Of a stretch of 64,000 bases of DNA, positions 21,780 through 33,440 are shown piece after piece. The first letter of the stretch is position 1. Every line of letters begins with the position of its first letter. Location of the stretch: contig JAJEKB010017462.1 in the NCBI GenBank assembly GCA_022393335.1, positions 77,371-141,370 of the forward strand, in the 5' to 3' direction. Source of the DNA: Macrotrachela quadricornifera. Taxonomy: Eukaryota; Rotifera; Eurotatoria; Philodinida; Philodinidae. The notes below the pieces were generated by a model. It was not told the DNA's origin and did no database searches. It was given only the letters and a program-made list of their open reading frames with translations. A program made the position numbers and the translations under genes.

Positions 21780-23465
21780 CGTTTAGAGAGGAGTACGAGG
21801 GTAAATATAGAATAAGTTGGTAAGCAAAAGAAATAAGAAGGTCAGATATAGAATTAAATGGTTAGATATATGAATAAGGGTTAACCTTATATGCTTAGCC
21901 CTTCTTCCTATATCGAACCAATTAAGTCCATCCTTAATCCATTACCTCTATGCTTAGTTCCGTCATTCTGCTCTAAACCACCTGTTTCTAAATATAACCC
22001 TTTATTTGTCTCCTTTATCCCTTATTTTTATTTTTAATCTTTTAATACCATTCGTAACCTTTTATTTCTATATCTAAACTTGTATTTTTATAGAGATAGG
22101 AGGTTAGATATAGCATTAAGTTGCTAAAGATAGACATAAAAGTTTAAGCATAGATATAAGGCATTAAGGGCAGAATTAACGAGTTAAGTATACCGGATAA
22201 TCCAAAAGTTACCGAACCGTCTTTGAGTGTCCATAACTTTCGATAGAAACGGGATATAGATCTGCAATTTTCACTTTTGAAAAGAGATGAAGAAGGTCTT
22301 TCAAATCGTATATTACACACTGTTCTAATAAGTTTTCCATTCAAGGACTTGATAATCCATGTACTATGTGTAATCGCCAAAGTGAATATTTAACTTTTAG
22401 AAATTCATTCAAATCACTAATGAATAATCTAGAAAACCACTCATAGCCCGCATCTTTAGCTTTAGTCACTCAGAAAATAATGGAAACAGTTTATTCAGAA
22501 ATTTAAATGAATTTTGTAAAATTTACTTTCATGATTACATGCAATACATTGACTTGTTCGAAATCTTGGTAGGAAAAAGTTTCATAAAACTTGGTAAAAA
22601 ATTGTGTAACATATAATTTAATGCGCTTTTATCTCCTCTTTTCAATAGTGAAAGGTGTAAACTTTTAACTGATTTCTATCCAAAGTTATTCGTAATCAAA
22701 GGCTGCACGATAACTTTGTGGCCACCCTGTAAATATAAAAGTTTAGATACAGAAATAAGTGTTTGAATAGACAAAATAAGGACTTAAGCATAGGCATTGC
22801 ATTTTAAAAGCAGAATTAAGGATTATTTATAGAAGTAACGGCTAAGGATAGATTTAGGGGGTTAAGTACAAAAATAAGGAGTTAATGATAGATTGAGAGA
22901 AGTAAGTATAGACATGAGGAGTTAAGAACAAATTTAGGGGGATAAGTATAGAAATCAGAGGCTTAGGATAGATTTAAAGGGATAAGCATAGAAGTAAGAG
23001 GATAGGTGTAAAAATAAGGAGTTAAGAACAGATTAAGGGGAATAAGTATAGAAGTAGTTATGGGTAGTTTTAGGGAAATAAATATAGAAATAAGCGATTA
23101 ACAATAGACTTGTAGAAATAAGTATAGAAGGGAATATGCACGGAGATAAGAAGTTAAGAATAGATTTAGGGAGATTGGTATAAAAATAAGGGGTTAACGA
23201 TAGATTTGGAAGGATAAGCATAGAAGTAAGGGAATGGATATAGAAATAAGGATTTAAGAACAGATTAGGGAGATAAGTATAGAAGTAAAGGATTAAGGAT
23301 AGATTTAGGGGATTAAGTTTCGAAATAAGTGATTAAAAATAGATTTATGGAGATAGGTATAGAATAAGGGGATAAGTTTAGAAGTAAGCGCATAGTTGTA
23401 GAAATAAGGAGTTAAGGATAGATTTAGGAAGATAAGTATAGAATTAATAGGTTAGATATGGAGTG
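21780..23465. repeat. Degenerate minisatellite of ~20/40-bp units
   Basis: Variants of GGATAAGTATAGAAATAAG alternate with GGGTTAAGGATAGATTTAG through most of 21780-22180 and 22740-23465, with the complementary form (TTATTTCTATATCTAACC type) in 21890-22080, which means part of the array is inverted. Units are highly diverged, so the array is old. It is interrupted at 22190-22735 and again at 23466-23794 by inverted-repeat elements. Confidence 0.8.
22190..22735. mobile_element. Diverged inverted-repeat element inside the minisatellite
   Basis: The left end (near 22190-22290, CCATAACTTTCGATAGAAAC, TTTTGAAAAGAGATGAAG) is weakly matched by the inverted right end (near 22630-22735, whose complement reads GAATAACTTTGGATAGAAAT and ATTGAAAAGAGGAGATAAA). 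Identity is perhaps 60-65 percent. The right terminus complement starts CAGGGTGGCCACAAAG, a mariner/Tc-like terminus. No intact coding. Confidence 0.5.
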
Positions 23466-23794
23466 TAAGCAGTCGACAAGATACTCCAATGTGCTTTTTT
23501 TGTATTATCAGCTGATAACCTAACCGTATTCGGGCCAAATTATCGCATTCATCGTGAAATTACTAAATTTAAAATATTAGCTGTTGATGAGTGTCTTATA
23601 CGAAATTATTCAGTCCTTTAAGAGCAATGAAACACAACTTTGGGAACTAAATAATTTCGTATAAGATTTCCATTAACAGTGAATATTTTAGATTTAGTAC
23701 TTTAGCGATGAGGGTGATAATCTGGCTCGAATACGATTGGGTTATTAACTGATAATAGAAAGAAAACAAATGGGAATATCATGTCGACTGCTTA
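23466..23794. mobile_element. MITE with TAAGCAGTCGAC ends
   Basis: 329 bp including flanking TA. The left end TAAGCAGTCGACAAGATA pairs with the right end TATCATGTCGACTGCTTA. The arms match inward for about 150 bp (TCTTATACGAAATTATT against AATAATTTCGTATAAGA). TA on each side fits a TA target duplication, as for Tc1/mariner elements. Minisatellite sequence continues on both sides, so it inserted into the array. Confidence 0.8.
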
Positions 23795-24917
23795 TGCCTA
23801 TATAGAATTAACTAAAAGTATTAGATTAAACGGGTTGAATGCACTTTTTTGCCAGGCTAGAACCATTTTTAGAAGAACAAATAAAAGATTGGAGCTACAA
23901 CCATTTTATGCTAGAACCTTTAAAGATTTTAAAATGGTACCCAGATCTAGAACCCTAAAAGGTTCAGTATGACACGATGTTTTTTTAGAGAGTAGAAAAG
24001 GTCAAATTCCTCATATTTGAGTAGTGCGGACAAGCACTCTTTAAAACAAACAAACATATCTTGACATAACAGTCATCACTACGAAATAATAACTATTTTT
24101 CAATGTCGATTCATATATTATTTTTGCAAACATCAGCATCGATATTCAAGGCAAAATCCAAATGAGCTGATGAAAAATTAGATCTGTACCGGTATCATGA
24201 TTAGATTTGATGATGTTTCTAATTTTATTAAGGATTTTAAGTAAAGTGATCATCAATTGTTGATATATATAGAGAAAAGAGATTATTTTATGTTACAGTC
24301 AGTTTTTCATTAGAGTCAATATGATAAATTGGATCTTATTGTATCATCGGATGAATGTGTCAGACTATGTTCGTCAATATACTTCTCCAGAGAATAGCTA
24401 CATGTCAATGGTGTACTTCTTCAAGATTGATTGAATAGGATAAACTTGATTTTGAATAGTTAAAAAGAGATCCAAAACTTCATTGTATCCAATACAATTT
24501 TCTATCCATGTTTAAGTTCAATTACTAAAATAATTAAAATAATCTTTGTTGATTTTAAAAACAATATTCACACATTCAATTGATATAATGTTTCTAAAGT
24601 ATAATCTGCTAATTATAAATAAATATGTATCAGAAATGGAATTTCTTTTTGTTTTTTCGAACCGAGTCGAATCGAATCGAACCAAATTAAAACTTCTTAT
24701 AAAATAAAGACTGTACGAAGATGTCTTTTTTTTCTCGCTCTTTATTCAAATTTCTCTTATTATTGTGAGCTTCAAATCATGGAAATATTTTTTTCTTCAA
24801 AACGCGTTCCATAAAAAATGTAAAGCTTTTGAAAAATATATGTGAACTTCATCGCCATCATCAACATTTTTCAATGGTCTTAGCCTATTTTGACAGATGC
24901 ATCAAATATATCTAATA
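23795..24917. other. Non-coding DNA with TAGAACC-type repeat remnants
   Basis: The first 170 bp continue the minisatellite and carry GCTAGAACCATTTT-type words like those at 20.9-21.3 kb. The remainder shows no gene; a short (GAATC)n-like run lies near 24660-24680. Confidence 0.5.
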
Positions 24918-25230
24918 TACAGGGTCATTAGATGTAGAATTGGAAGGATCATATGGATGTTTTTTTCACAGAATAAAAATAGATCATTAGCTATGATTGT
25001 TGCGACAATTTCACTCGTTGGACGGTGTCGTACAAAAAAATGATAATTTTTCATCAAGAACACTTGTTATAAATGGCCATAACCAGTCGTTAAATATTTT
25101 TTTTGCTGTAGTTCGTGTAAAAATTGTGAAAGGATTTTGTAAAATAAATTCTTCAGAAATTAATTTAGCACATAAATGAGCATCTGTGTCATTTTTCAAT
25201 CATAGCGATTTCGTATTCTTTATCACTCAT
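24918..25230 (-). pseudogene. GNAT acetyltransferase-like gene fragment with frameshifts
   Basis: Starts at ATG 25230 (MSDKEYEIAMIEK). A one-base shift in an A run near 25190 leads to NDTDAHLCAKLISEEF, then WLWPFITSVLDEKLSFF. A second shift near 25020 gives SEIVATIIANDLFLF, and a further frame reads YDPSNSTSNDPVY before stop. The pattern (acidic start, 'LA.L..EEF', a core beta strand ending 'EIVA..IANDL') is that of GNAT N-acetyltransferases related to metazoan arylalkylamine/polyamine types. Only about 100 of the usual 200-plus residues are present and the acetyl-CoA-binding region is missing. It is a broken 5' fragment, most likely non-functional. Family assignment is from overall resemblance only. 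Confidence 0.6.
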
Positions 25231-25687
25231 GTTAGATAGATATTAATATATGTATTCATGAGTTATGTTAGCCTTGTTTTTTCTCTCTCTCTCCTACACA
25301 AATTATTATTTATTCAAGGATAAATTTCTTTTACAAAGTTAACAACATAGGTAGTCGTATAAATGCATGTATGTTTATTTGTAAATCGAATCAATTAGTT
25401 CACTATAATGATATAGTTAATCATATAAATTTTAAAAGATGGACTATTATAACTTTAAAAAAAATTCAATTAAAGTATTTTTATTGAATAAAATTTTTCA
25501 AAATCTAAAACATTTTCATTGTGTTTTGATCTTTAATCTAAGAACTGGCAATAACAGATTTTATCTCAACTATTTCAAATAAAAAAATCGATAATATTAT
25601 TATATAAATTTATTTACATTATCGTAACAAAAAAAGTTCTTCTTCTATTTTTAAACATCAGTAAAGTATGTGATTATTTTATTGGTT

Positions 25688-28084
25688 TTAAGCCGGTTTC
25701 CATGTTGACGAACCATAATAAGGATCTTCAACAAATAGACGTGGTTGATCTATATGTTCGCATGGTATACAACCGGGTGAATCAGCTGTTTGTTGTCTAC
25801 AACATACCCATTGATCTTCGAGAAGCCCACCACCACCTCCTAGAAAGTAACCTGAATGTTTTTTACAACCATCTTTTGAATATTTATCAAATTGTTGTCC
25901 ACATCGAGTACATGTTTTGTAACGTATTTCACCAGTTTCAACACATAATGCATCGCGTGCATCATCAAGAAGTGAACGTAATTCAAAAAGTTCAGCCGAA
26001 CAATCATCGACGGGATCGGGTAATTGAGCTTGAACAAGCGCACGTACAGCTTGAACAATCACATCAATCTAAAGAAAATGATTTGATAAAATAAAATAAA
26101 TAAATTTATTTATATACCATTGGAACTCCATTAATTAACTGTTCTAAAACATTATAAGAATAAACATCGTATTGAGGAAAACCTTCTATAGCCTCTAACA
26201 TCCATTGTCCCATTGATATATTAGACTCTGTATGTAGAATAACAAAGGCTTTTCCACGTTGAATAGCATATCGAAATTCGAGTTGACAATTCGTCGATTC
26301 AATATATGCATTTGAAAGAAAGACAAGAAGTACTTTAGCACATTCTACACCTAAAGAAAAATCAATATATTAAAGATATTAGTAATTACTAAGCATACAA
26401 ACCTGTAGCCATTGCATCATTAGTACTTCCTTGCATTGCACCCCAAATATCGAACCATGCTTGTACATTACGCATATGAAAATCTTCATAGACTTCACGA
26501 ACAAGATCTTGTTTATCCCATTGATAACTATAATTATATGTATATGATAAATTTTTATAATTTTATCAATTAAAATATCATATAAGTACATCAACACACC
26601 TAATCATACAATCAAGAGGTCGCCGTTTTGGCAAACCATATTGATCAACAATTGATGGTGGTGCTTTAAAAGTCAATCGTTTTACCGAATAATGTGTATG
26701 ATCAAATAATGAATCAGCATGTGGTTCTTGTAATTGAATTCGAATAGGTTGTCTACTTTTCATTGATTTAATATCACGAGATTTACGTTTTGGTGGCCAT
26801 GTTGAAAGTTTACTTTTACATTCATCAATTTCTTTTTCAAGAACTTTTTTCTCAATTTCTTCACGTTCTGCTTCACTAGGTGCTGGTAAACATGCACTCT
26901 TTTTAATATAAAATATGAATAAATACAAATAATTTGATTCTATAGTCTAAGGATTAAATTGCTTACTTCAATTCCAACGCGTAAATCAGTAATACGATTA
27001 CTGTCGTAAAAAGATTTATAAGCTGTTTCTTGGTCAGAAATACGAAAAAAAATACGTCCAGCAATAATTAATCCAAGCCAGCCTTTTGGACGCCATTGTT
27101 TAACAGCTATTACAGGGACAATTGGCTTGCCAAGAAGACGAGCTTGTTCGAATGCTGCTTGGCAGAGAGATGTTTTTTCTAGTTGAGGAGTAAGAATTGG
27201 TACAAAGACAGTGCATTTAGCTACACTACAAATAGTGTTTGGTTTTGATAAATTCTCTACAACTATAGATGATTGTGTAGCAGTAAGTGATTCAAAGATA
27301 AGTTGACCGATATTTGCACCATCATCAGTAGTACAGATAAGGACAGTATAAGGGATTGAACCTGGTAAAAGTGTTACACTCATATCTTTATCTTCTATCT
27401 GGATAAAATAAAATAATCATTATTTTTTAACTATTATGATATGTGAATTTTACTTGTGATGGATTCGTAATAGTCTCGGCATTTGCCTTTATTTCCACTC
27501 GAGTTTGAGCACTTTTAATAATCTCCGAGATAACATGTGTAAGAGAAATATCGTCATTTAGTACAATTGATTGAATGGCACTTGCTGATATAGCCCCTAA
27601 TGCACCGTACGGTTGAAAGGTAGACTCTGCCAAAATGGCAATAATTGGTTTATGCATATCTTTAGCATAATTAAGAGTTTCCATACAAAAGGTTGTTCTT
27701 TGATATAGACGACTGATGACAACTATAAATATATCACACCATTGGATGATATTAGCTCGAGCATTTAATGAATGTGGAATATTTTCATTTATCAGATAGC
27801 ATGATAAATGTTGATCAAGTAATCCTTGTCTTAACCGTTCACTGATTGTTTGTTGTGTTGTATGACATGCAATAAGTATTTTATGGATGTTTACATTCGA
27901 AACTTAAGAAAAAAAAAGACAAACATTGTAGATGAATTTCATATTAAACATGAGTACCTGTTGTGGTTTGTGGAACGTCTAATGTTAATGGAATATTTGT
28001 CATTTTTGTGTTTTGTAGTGTAACAGCAGAATTAATACTATTTTGTGTTGTGACAACAGTAGTATTTGATACTCCGCAACCCAT
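25688..28084 (-). CDS. Triple-TIR protein with acylation-type N-terminus and CHORD-like zinc domain
   Basis: Seven exons: 28084-27958, 27902-27454, 27398-26967, 26898-26600, 26527-26403, 26350-26118, 26068-25688; six GT-AG introns of 49-72 bp, all phase-consistent, giving 681 residues. It starts MGCGVSNTT, a myristoylation/palmitoylation signal, so membrane anchoring is likely. TIR-like domain 1 about residues 45-170, domain 2 about 200-330 (VPVIAVKQWRPKGWLGLII), domain 3 about 425-545 (MISYQWDKQ, AMQGSTNDAMATGVECAKV, STNCQLEFRYA). Only domain 3 keeps the glutamate of the SARM1/NADase-type position (E502); domain 2 has Ala there. The C-terminus is CHORD-like: C608, C611, C623, H626, W642-CC (644-645), C655, H660. 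Known: TIR domains act in immune signalling and some cleave NAD+; CHORD occurs in RAR1/CHORDC1. Inferred: a membrane-tethered innate-immune signalling protein. A possible AATAAA lies 5 bp past the stop. Confidence 0.83.
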
Positions 28085-28656
28085 GAAGAACTTTTTTATT
28101 CAACACACAAATCAAAATAGAACAGAACGAGAACAAAACAAAATATGAAAGAAAAAGTTCTTTTTTATTTTCTTTCTTTGTCAATCTTTTTTTTTCTCTT
28201 TTTTCCTTCGTTTCATACTTTTATTTGCAGAAGAAAACATCTGCTAGGAAACATTTATGTCTTTTTATCGTCAGTTTTGCCTCTTTCATAGTATATGTTT
28301 ATTACTACTAATCAGTTTGTAGAATTATCTTTAACGAAATTTATTCAGCATCTTTCAAAACTTAATTTTTTGAGATTTTTGAAATTTTATTATAAATTCG
28401 ACCGATCATTTCAATGTTAAATATAGTGTATGAAAATAACGAATTGCTTTTTCTTCAATTATGACTCTTCTCAAGTTCACTTGAAATAACTTCAATATTA
28501 TTGAGACAAAAAATATCCCAAACATAACTTTAACAATTCATAATGGAAGAAATAAGTTATATGCAATACAAAGTATCTTTTTAAAACCACTGTAAATAGT
28601 ATAATTATAACAAAACAAAAATCGAATAAAGAATGATACTAGATATATTCACCATA
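28085..28656. other. Intergenic region upstream of the TIR gene
   Basis: Pyrimidine-rich just upstream of the start codon (28150-28230), then ordinary AT-rich DNA. It presumably contains the TIR gene promoter; no defined element is visible. Confidence 0.5.
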
Positions 28657-29481
28657 TTATTTGTTTTCTTCATCTGTCTTTATACCAGTTATTTCCCAAA
28701 CTTCTTGTAAATAATCTGTAAAGGCAAAATATTTGACTCTTAACCATACTAATGAACGATATCGATTCGCGTCTTTTTCACTTTTATGTCGTGGTCGCAT
28801 AAATCGTAAACTATGTGCATTGGAATCTTTAGTTAATATTGTTCATGTTCATGTCTGTCCACCATCGTTTGTAGTACCACGAAAGAGTTCATGATATCGT
28901 TGACTACCAGTACAGCTGATAAGTGAACTTCCTGTTGCGGGATCGCTATTTGTCGATATACGTATATACTACAGATGGATCATCAGGTTCAATTGCAGCC
29001 AAACCATTATAATCAGCTTCACTTGAATAAAGACGACAGCCACCATAACCAAACCGTAAATCATCATCACCTTGACCTACAGGAAGACCTGCTGAATTGT
29101 ACTGAACACTATAAACACATACAGGATGATCATTTCTATCTCAGACAAGATCAACTATCCAAGCAACGTGTTGTGCATCACTGCGATTAATTTGTGTACT
29201 TTGATCAGATGAATCAAAACCAACTTGTAATGAACACAATTTTGTATTATTCGATCGATAATAATTATGTGATTCTGTATTATGTTTTGCATAAAGAACG
29301 AGTAATCGATCATCTAATTCAAACTGTTCATGCAAAACCACATGTTCTGTAGTGTGTGTCGAACAATCATGAATATGAAGCTCAATATTACCACGACGAT
29401 TTTCATTAACCCATCATCATCACTTAAAATGTATGTTTCACTCGTATAAACATCTGTACTTTTCTTAGTAATATTTAGCAT
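28657..29481 (-). pseudogene. BNR-repeat (sialidase-like beta-propeller) pseudogene
   Basis: Read from ATG 29481 the frame begins MLNITKKSTDVYTSE, shifts near 29410 and continues ELDDRLLVLYAKHNTESHN, FGYGGCRLYSSEADYNGLAA, DPSVVYTYI, then shifts to STNSDPATGSSLISCTGSQR, YHELFRGTTNDGGQT and, after two stops, LVWLRVKYFAFTDYLQEVW, ending at a TAA (28657-28659). This pattern ('LPDGRLLVFYAKHN', 'TWTWT.LT.DS', 'W.RG.Y....DY') is that of BNR_4-type bacterial and fungal propeller proteins. At least two frameshifts and in-frame TGA at 29141-29143, 28849-28851 and 28843-28845 disable it. No signal peptide remains and the gene is probably 5'-truncated. A horizontally acquired carbohydrate-active gene that died is the likeliest history; this is inference. 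Confidence 0.7.
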
Positions 29482-31476
29482 AATTGATTTTGATATTTCT
29501 ACAATAGTAAAAGAGGTGTGTCTGTTGTACTAAACAAATTAAAAAGTATTATTTTTTGAAAAAATGGATAATGTAATTACTTCTTTTCATTAATAAAAAA
29601 AACACCTGTAGTTTCTAGATAATTCAAACAGTTTTCTGTTCATTCTAACTTAGATTTAGTTCGTGCTCCGCATTATTCTATTTCTCTAGCATTTCTGTTC
29701 CAGTGCACTAATAACTGATTAGGCGAAAATGACTTCAGAATAGTTCCTATGACTATGAATCAAATATATGATAAGGATCTTATCATTGAAGTTGTTCTTT
29801 GAGAGCAAAGAAACGAATAATAATTAAAATGAGATGATATGATCAAAATCGTCAAAACTATCAAGTTACACGGCATTTTCTGTAATTTGTTTTTCATCAA
29901 GTTTTCATTTCTTTTCTTTTGTAATCATTCTAATACCACAGATCATCGGTAAATAGGAAGAAAACTTTAAACAAAACTTTGATAATTCGAAATGTATTAA
30001 ATATTTTGATAGATAAAAAATCCTTTTGCATTGTTTTAATATATGATACATATAATTTGAATTTTTGCCTCCTCATTTTCTTGAAAAAAAAGTTTCTTTT
30101 TTATTATAGACGAATATTTTGCTGCTTTGTTTGACCAGAATCACTCCAAAATTATAACATAACTTTCAATGATTATCAAAGAGACAATATAAAATTTATG
30201 TTAACATAAATACAAGAATTTACTAACTGAAAAATCAACTTCATAACAAATTCCAAAACTGATTATTAATAAAAATATATTGAAAAAATGATAATCATAA
30301 TTTTAATTTTAATATAGGTAATATACTTGATTTTTAATGTATAGAAAATTCATGTTCAGATACTACAGACAAATTCGTTAACCTAAAAAATGAATTGCTA
30401 AAGTCCAAATAAATATCAGTGAAGTATGTTCTTTCAATAAAATATTAGCGACAAAGCAGTCTTATTCCGAGATAAATTCGATAATTTTAAATAAACTCTA
30501 AATTAATATACCATATTCTCTTATCAAACGTAAGAGAAAGTAACTCACCGAAACTCGTCAAGTAGACAAATACTTAGTGTTAGAAACAAATGAGTATGCA
30601 CACACATGGGTTAAGAGTATGTAAGACGAGAAATAAATTAGAATATTCGACAAGTCTTTTTCGCATGATTTGAGGCAAATCTTTTGTTTGAAATATTGCA
30701 CTATTTCATGTATCGGTTCTTAGTGGCATGTTTTGACAATTTCCTGAAACTATTACAAGAATTTAAACACATATTACGGGTATTTTCTGAACATAGTTTC
30801 CTCTTCGAATATATTACTTTGAGCGCTCACAAAAACTTATTCAAACCTATCATATTGACAGGGGAAGATCTTCATAATTGCAAGGAGATGCAATCACACA
30901 TCTCCACTATACGAGACTATTCGATACGTGAATTTTGAAATTTGCTTAGAAAGTATAATCATTGGTTTTAGATTTAAGAATGATAAAAACTGTTTTCAAT
31001 CTAAATATAAACTTCCATGTATTCAAAATAATTTAGTCCGATTGAAAAACAAACCATGTTCTAGATTATAGAAATGACACAATAGTAAAAAATTTATTTT
31101 TCAGATTATCATCATACACTTACGGAAATGAAGAGTTCATATAGAATTCATAGCTCTGACAATCTGTTTATTCAAATATTTTACTGTCGTCCTGGAACGG
31201 ATGATAAATTTTTCATGAACTTTGCGTGGTCACAACTTTCGTAAACGAAGTGGTCTTAAAGGCTAGGAAAATATTGATGTTATTGATAGTGAAGTTTTAT
31301 TCAGCTTTTCATACAAATAGTAGAGAAATTATAGAAGAGTTGTCATTTTAGAAAAAAATTTTCGAAAGAGTTTTATCTATTTTCTTTTGATTAAATACAT
31401 GTGTTCGAGTTTATTGGGAAAATGGTCGTCTCAGTGAAACACAAAAAGTTAAGAAACAATGAATAAGAGTACCAGA
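29482..31476. other. Intergenic DNA, nothing recognised
   Basis: About 2 kb of AT-rich sequence with no supported gene or repeat. One 84-codon frame at 30684-30938 has no recognisable features and is not accepted as a gene. Confidence 0.5.
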
Positions 31477-33440
31477 CTATTTTTTCATTATTTGTTTTAA
31501 TCGATTAATATTATTTTCCGTTTGAAGAAGTTCTTGATGATTCGGTGGTAAAGTTTTACAACTGATATCAAATGACTTCTTATAATATTCCATTGCTTGT
31601 GAATAATCTTGATTATTTTCAAATAAAGTGCCTAAATTGTTGTATGTGAGAGCAATCTTTGGATGATTATGAGGTAAGACTTTTTGTTGAATGTTAAGAG
31701 TTTTATTATAAAATTTCAGAGCCATATCGTTTTCTCTCAGCAAGTTATATGTACTGGCTAAATTACTGTACGTATTAGCGAGAACAAGAGAATCTGGTGG
31801 AAGCGTACTTTCTTGAATCTTAACTGCTTTTGTTAGATTCCACAATGCTTGGCCGTAGTCTTTCCGCACGTGCCATTGCATCACTCCGATGTAACTGTAA
31901 CACTCTCCTACATCTGCATGATCCTGTCCTAAAATAAGCTGTCTTATTCTGATTGCTTCTTCCAAATGCATGAGACTCTCTTCACTTTCTTTACTAAAGG
32001 TCAGCGCCTTTCCAAGTCCGAACTCAGCATTTCCCAAAACAAGTTTAGTTTCATTCAACATTTTTCTGTAACATTTTTGTGCTTGATCATATTCACCCAT
32101 TTCGATTAAAATTTTTCCGAGAGAATCTAGATCGGCATCATCATTGATTGTTTTTTTCATATAAGAAAACATATCTTTTAAATGATAATCATCTTCACTT
32201 GCTAAAGATACTCGAGCCACCCATATTCGATTTTGTTTATCTTCAATAATTTCTTCAATGCGAAATAATGCACCAAGCATAATTAATATTTCATCTTCAT
32301 TTTGAAAATAACTTGTTTGAGTAACATTAGCGAAAGCTTTTGTTTGTAAACGAGGATTAATTTCAATTTCAAAAATGATTCGTTGAGTATCATCAGTTAT
32401 TGGAGTCAGTCGAGCAAAATTAAGAGCAATCGATCGCTGACGACTGGTTGATAGAAAAGAATTCATTGAAAGAAATTCACCAATACTATTTTTCATTAAT
32501 TCAAGTTCGTCTAATCCAATTATTTGACCACGATAAACACGAATAATATATCGCGTATCGCTCGTACGAATAAACTTTTCGTATTCATTCTTAATTTGTT
32601 TTGCAATATCGGTAATAAAGAATCGAAGAGCAAATAACATGTCAAAATCTTGTACACGTAAGGCTTTGTTCATCATTCGATAAAAACATGATTCACGTGT
32701 ATACCACCAAATTGCATTTTCTGGTCTGTAGGTCTTTTCAAACTCATCAATAATTTTTATTTCTTGATCATTACCTTTATAACTTTTCTTACAAATATTA
32801 ATAAGTTCTTTACGATCAATAGATTTATGATGCATTCGAAGAAGAACTTCAATAAATAATTGGAACCACATAAAAATAGCATTACGAACTCGAAGAGATT
32901 GAACACCTGAACTAATTATTGATATTGAAGCACCATCTTGTACTTTGGCTCGAACAGCTTGATCTTTGGATATCTGAGCAACAAGCTTGGCACGTTCAAC
33001 AAAAACTCCAACTATCTGACATATTTAAATCAAAAGGTAAGAATATAAACCTTATAAAATAATTAATTTACCTTGTGATATTTGTTAGTCCATTGTTCAT
33101 TACCTTTCTTATCTTGACAAAAGACATAGCAGATTAAAAATTGTGGAAGATCATGAAGTCGAGGCACAATCTGTCGACCTAATGAACCTGATACGATGAG
33201 AACAACTTTTTCTTGAGTGATTTGTCGAATATATTGTTCACATTGATCACTATTATTGAATGTTCGAAGATGATTAATGACTTGACGAAGTTCTTGTTGA
33301 GTATCTCGATTGTCTTCTGTTAAATCAACATTTTGATCAAGCCATAAACAAGCGAATGACTCAAGATTAGAATTTATGGATTGATCAGCAATTTTTGTTG
33401 AGTTCGATACGTTAGTTAATTGCTTTTTGTTAGTAGCCAT
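31477..33440 (-). CDS. Arginine ADP-ribosyltransferase with N-terminal domain and TPR tail (ART2)
   Basis: Two exons, 33440-33072 and 33015-31477, with a 56-bp intron (GTAAAT...GTCAG) in phase 0, give 635 residues. The N-terminal region (CLWLDQNVD, VVLIVSGSLGRQIVPRLHD, CYVFCQDKKG, then GVFVERAKLVAQI) is the accessory domain usual in bdelloid ART proteins; ART3 has it too. The ART domain carries Arg285 in VYRGQIIG, STS 312-314 in SFLSTSRQRS and the ExE pair E363/E365 in NEDEILIML, so the full R-S-ExE triad is present. From about residue 420 to the end are KLC-type TPR units (LANTYSNLASTYNLLRENDM, IALTYNNLGTLFENNQDYSQ). No signal peptide: probably cytosolic. The TPRs may select protein targets or partners (inference). 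The sequence is the best-preserved ART of the window. Stop TAG. Confidence 0.9.

Noticed and set aside
28657..29481. Two short overlapping open frames as separate small genes
   Set aside because: Pieces on the minus strand join across frames into one recognisable BNR-type protein, so they are fragments of a pseudogene; the plus-strand frame is a shadow.
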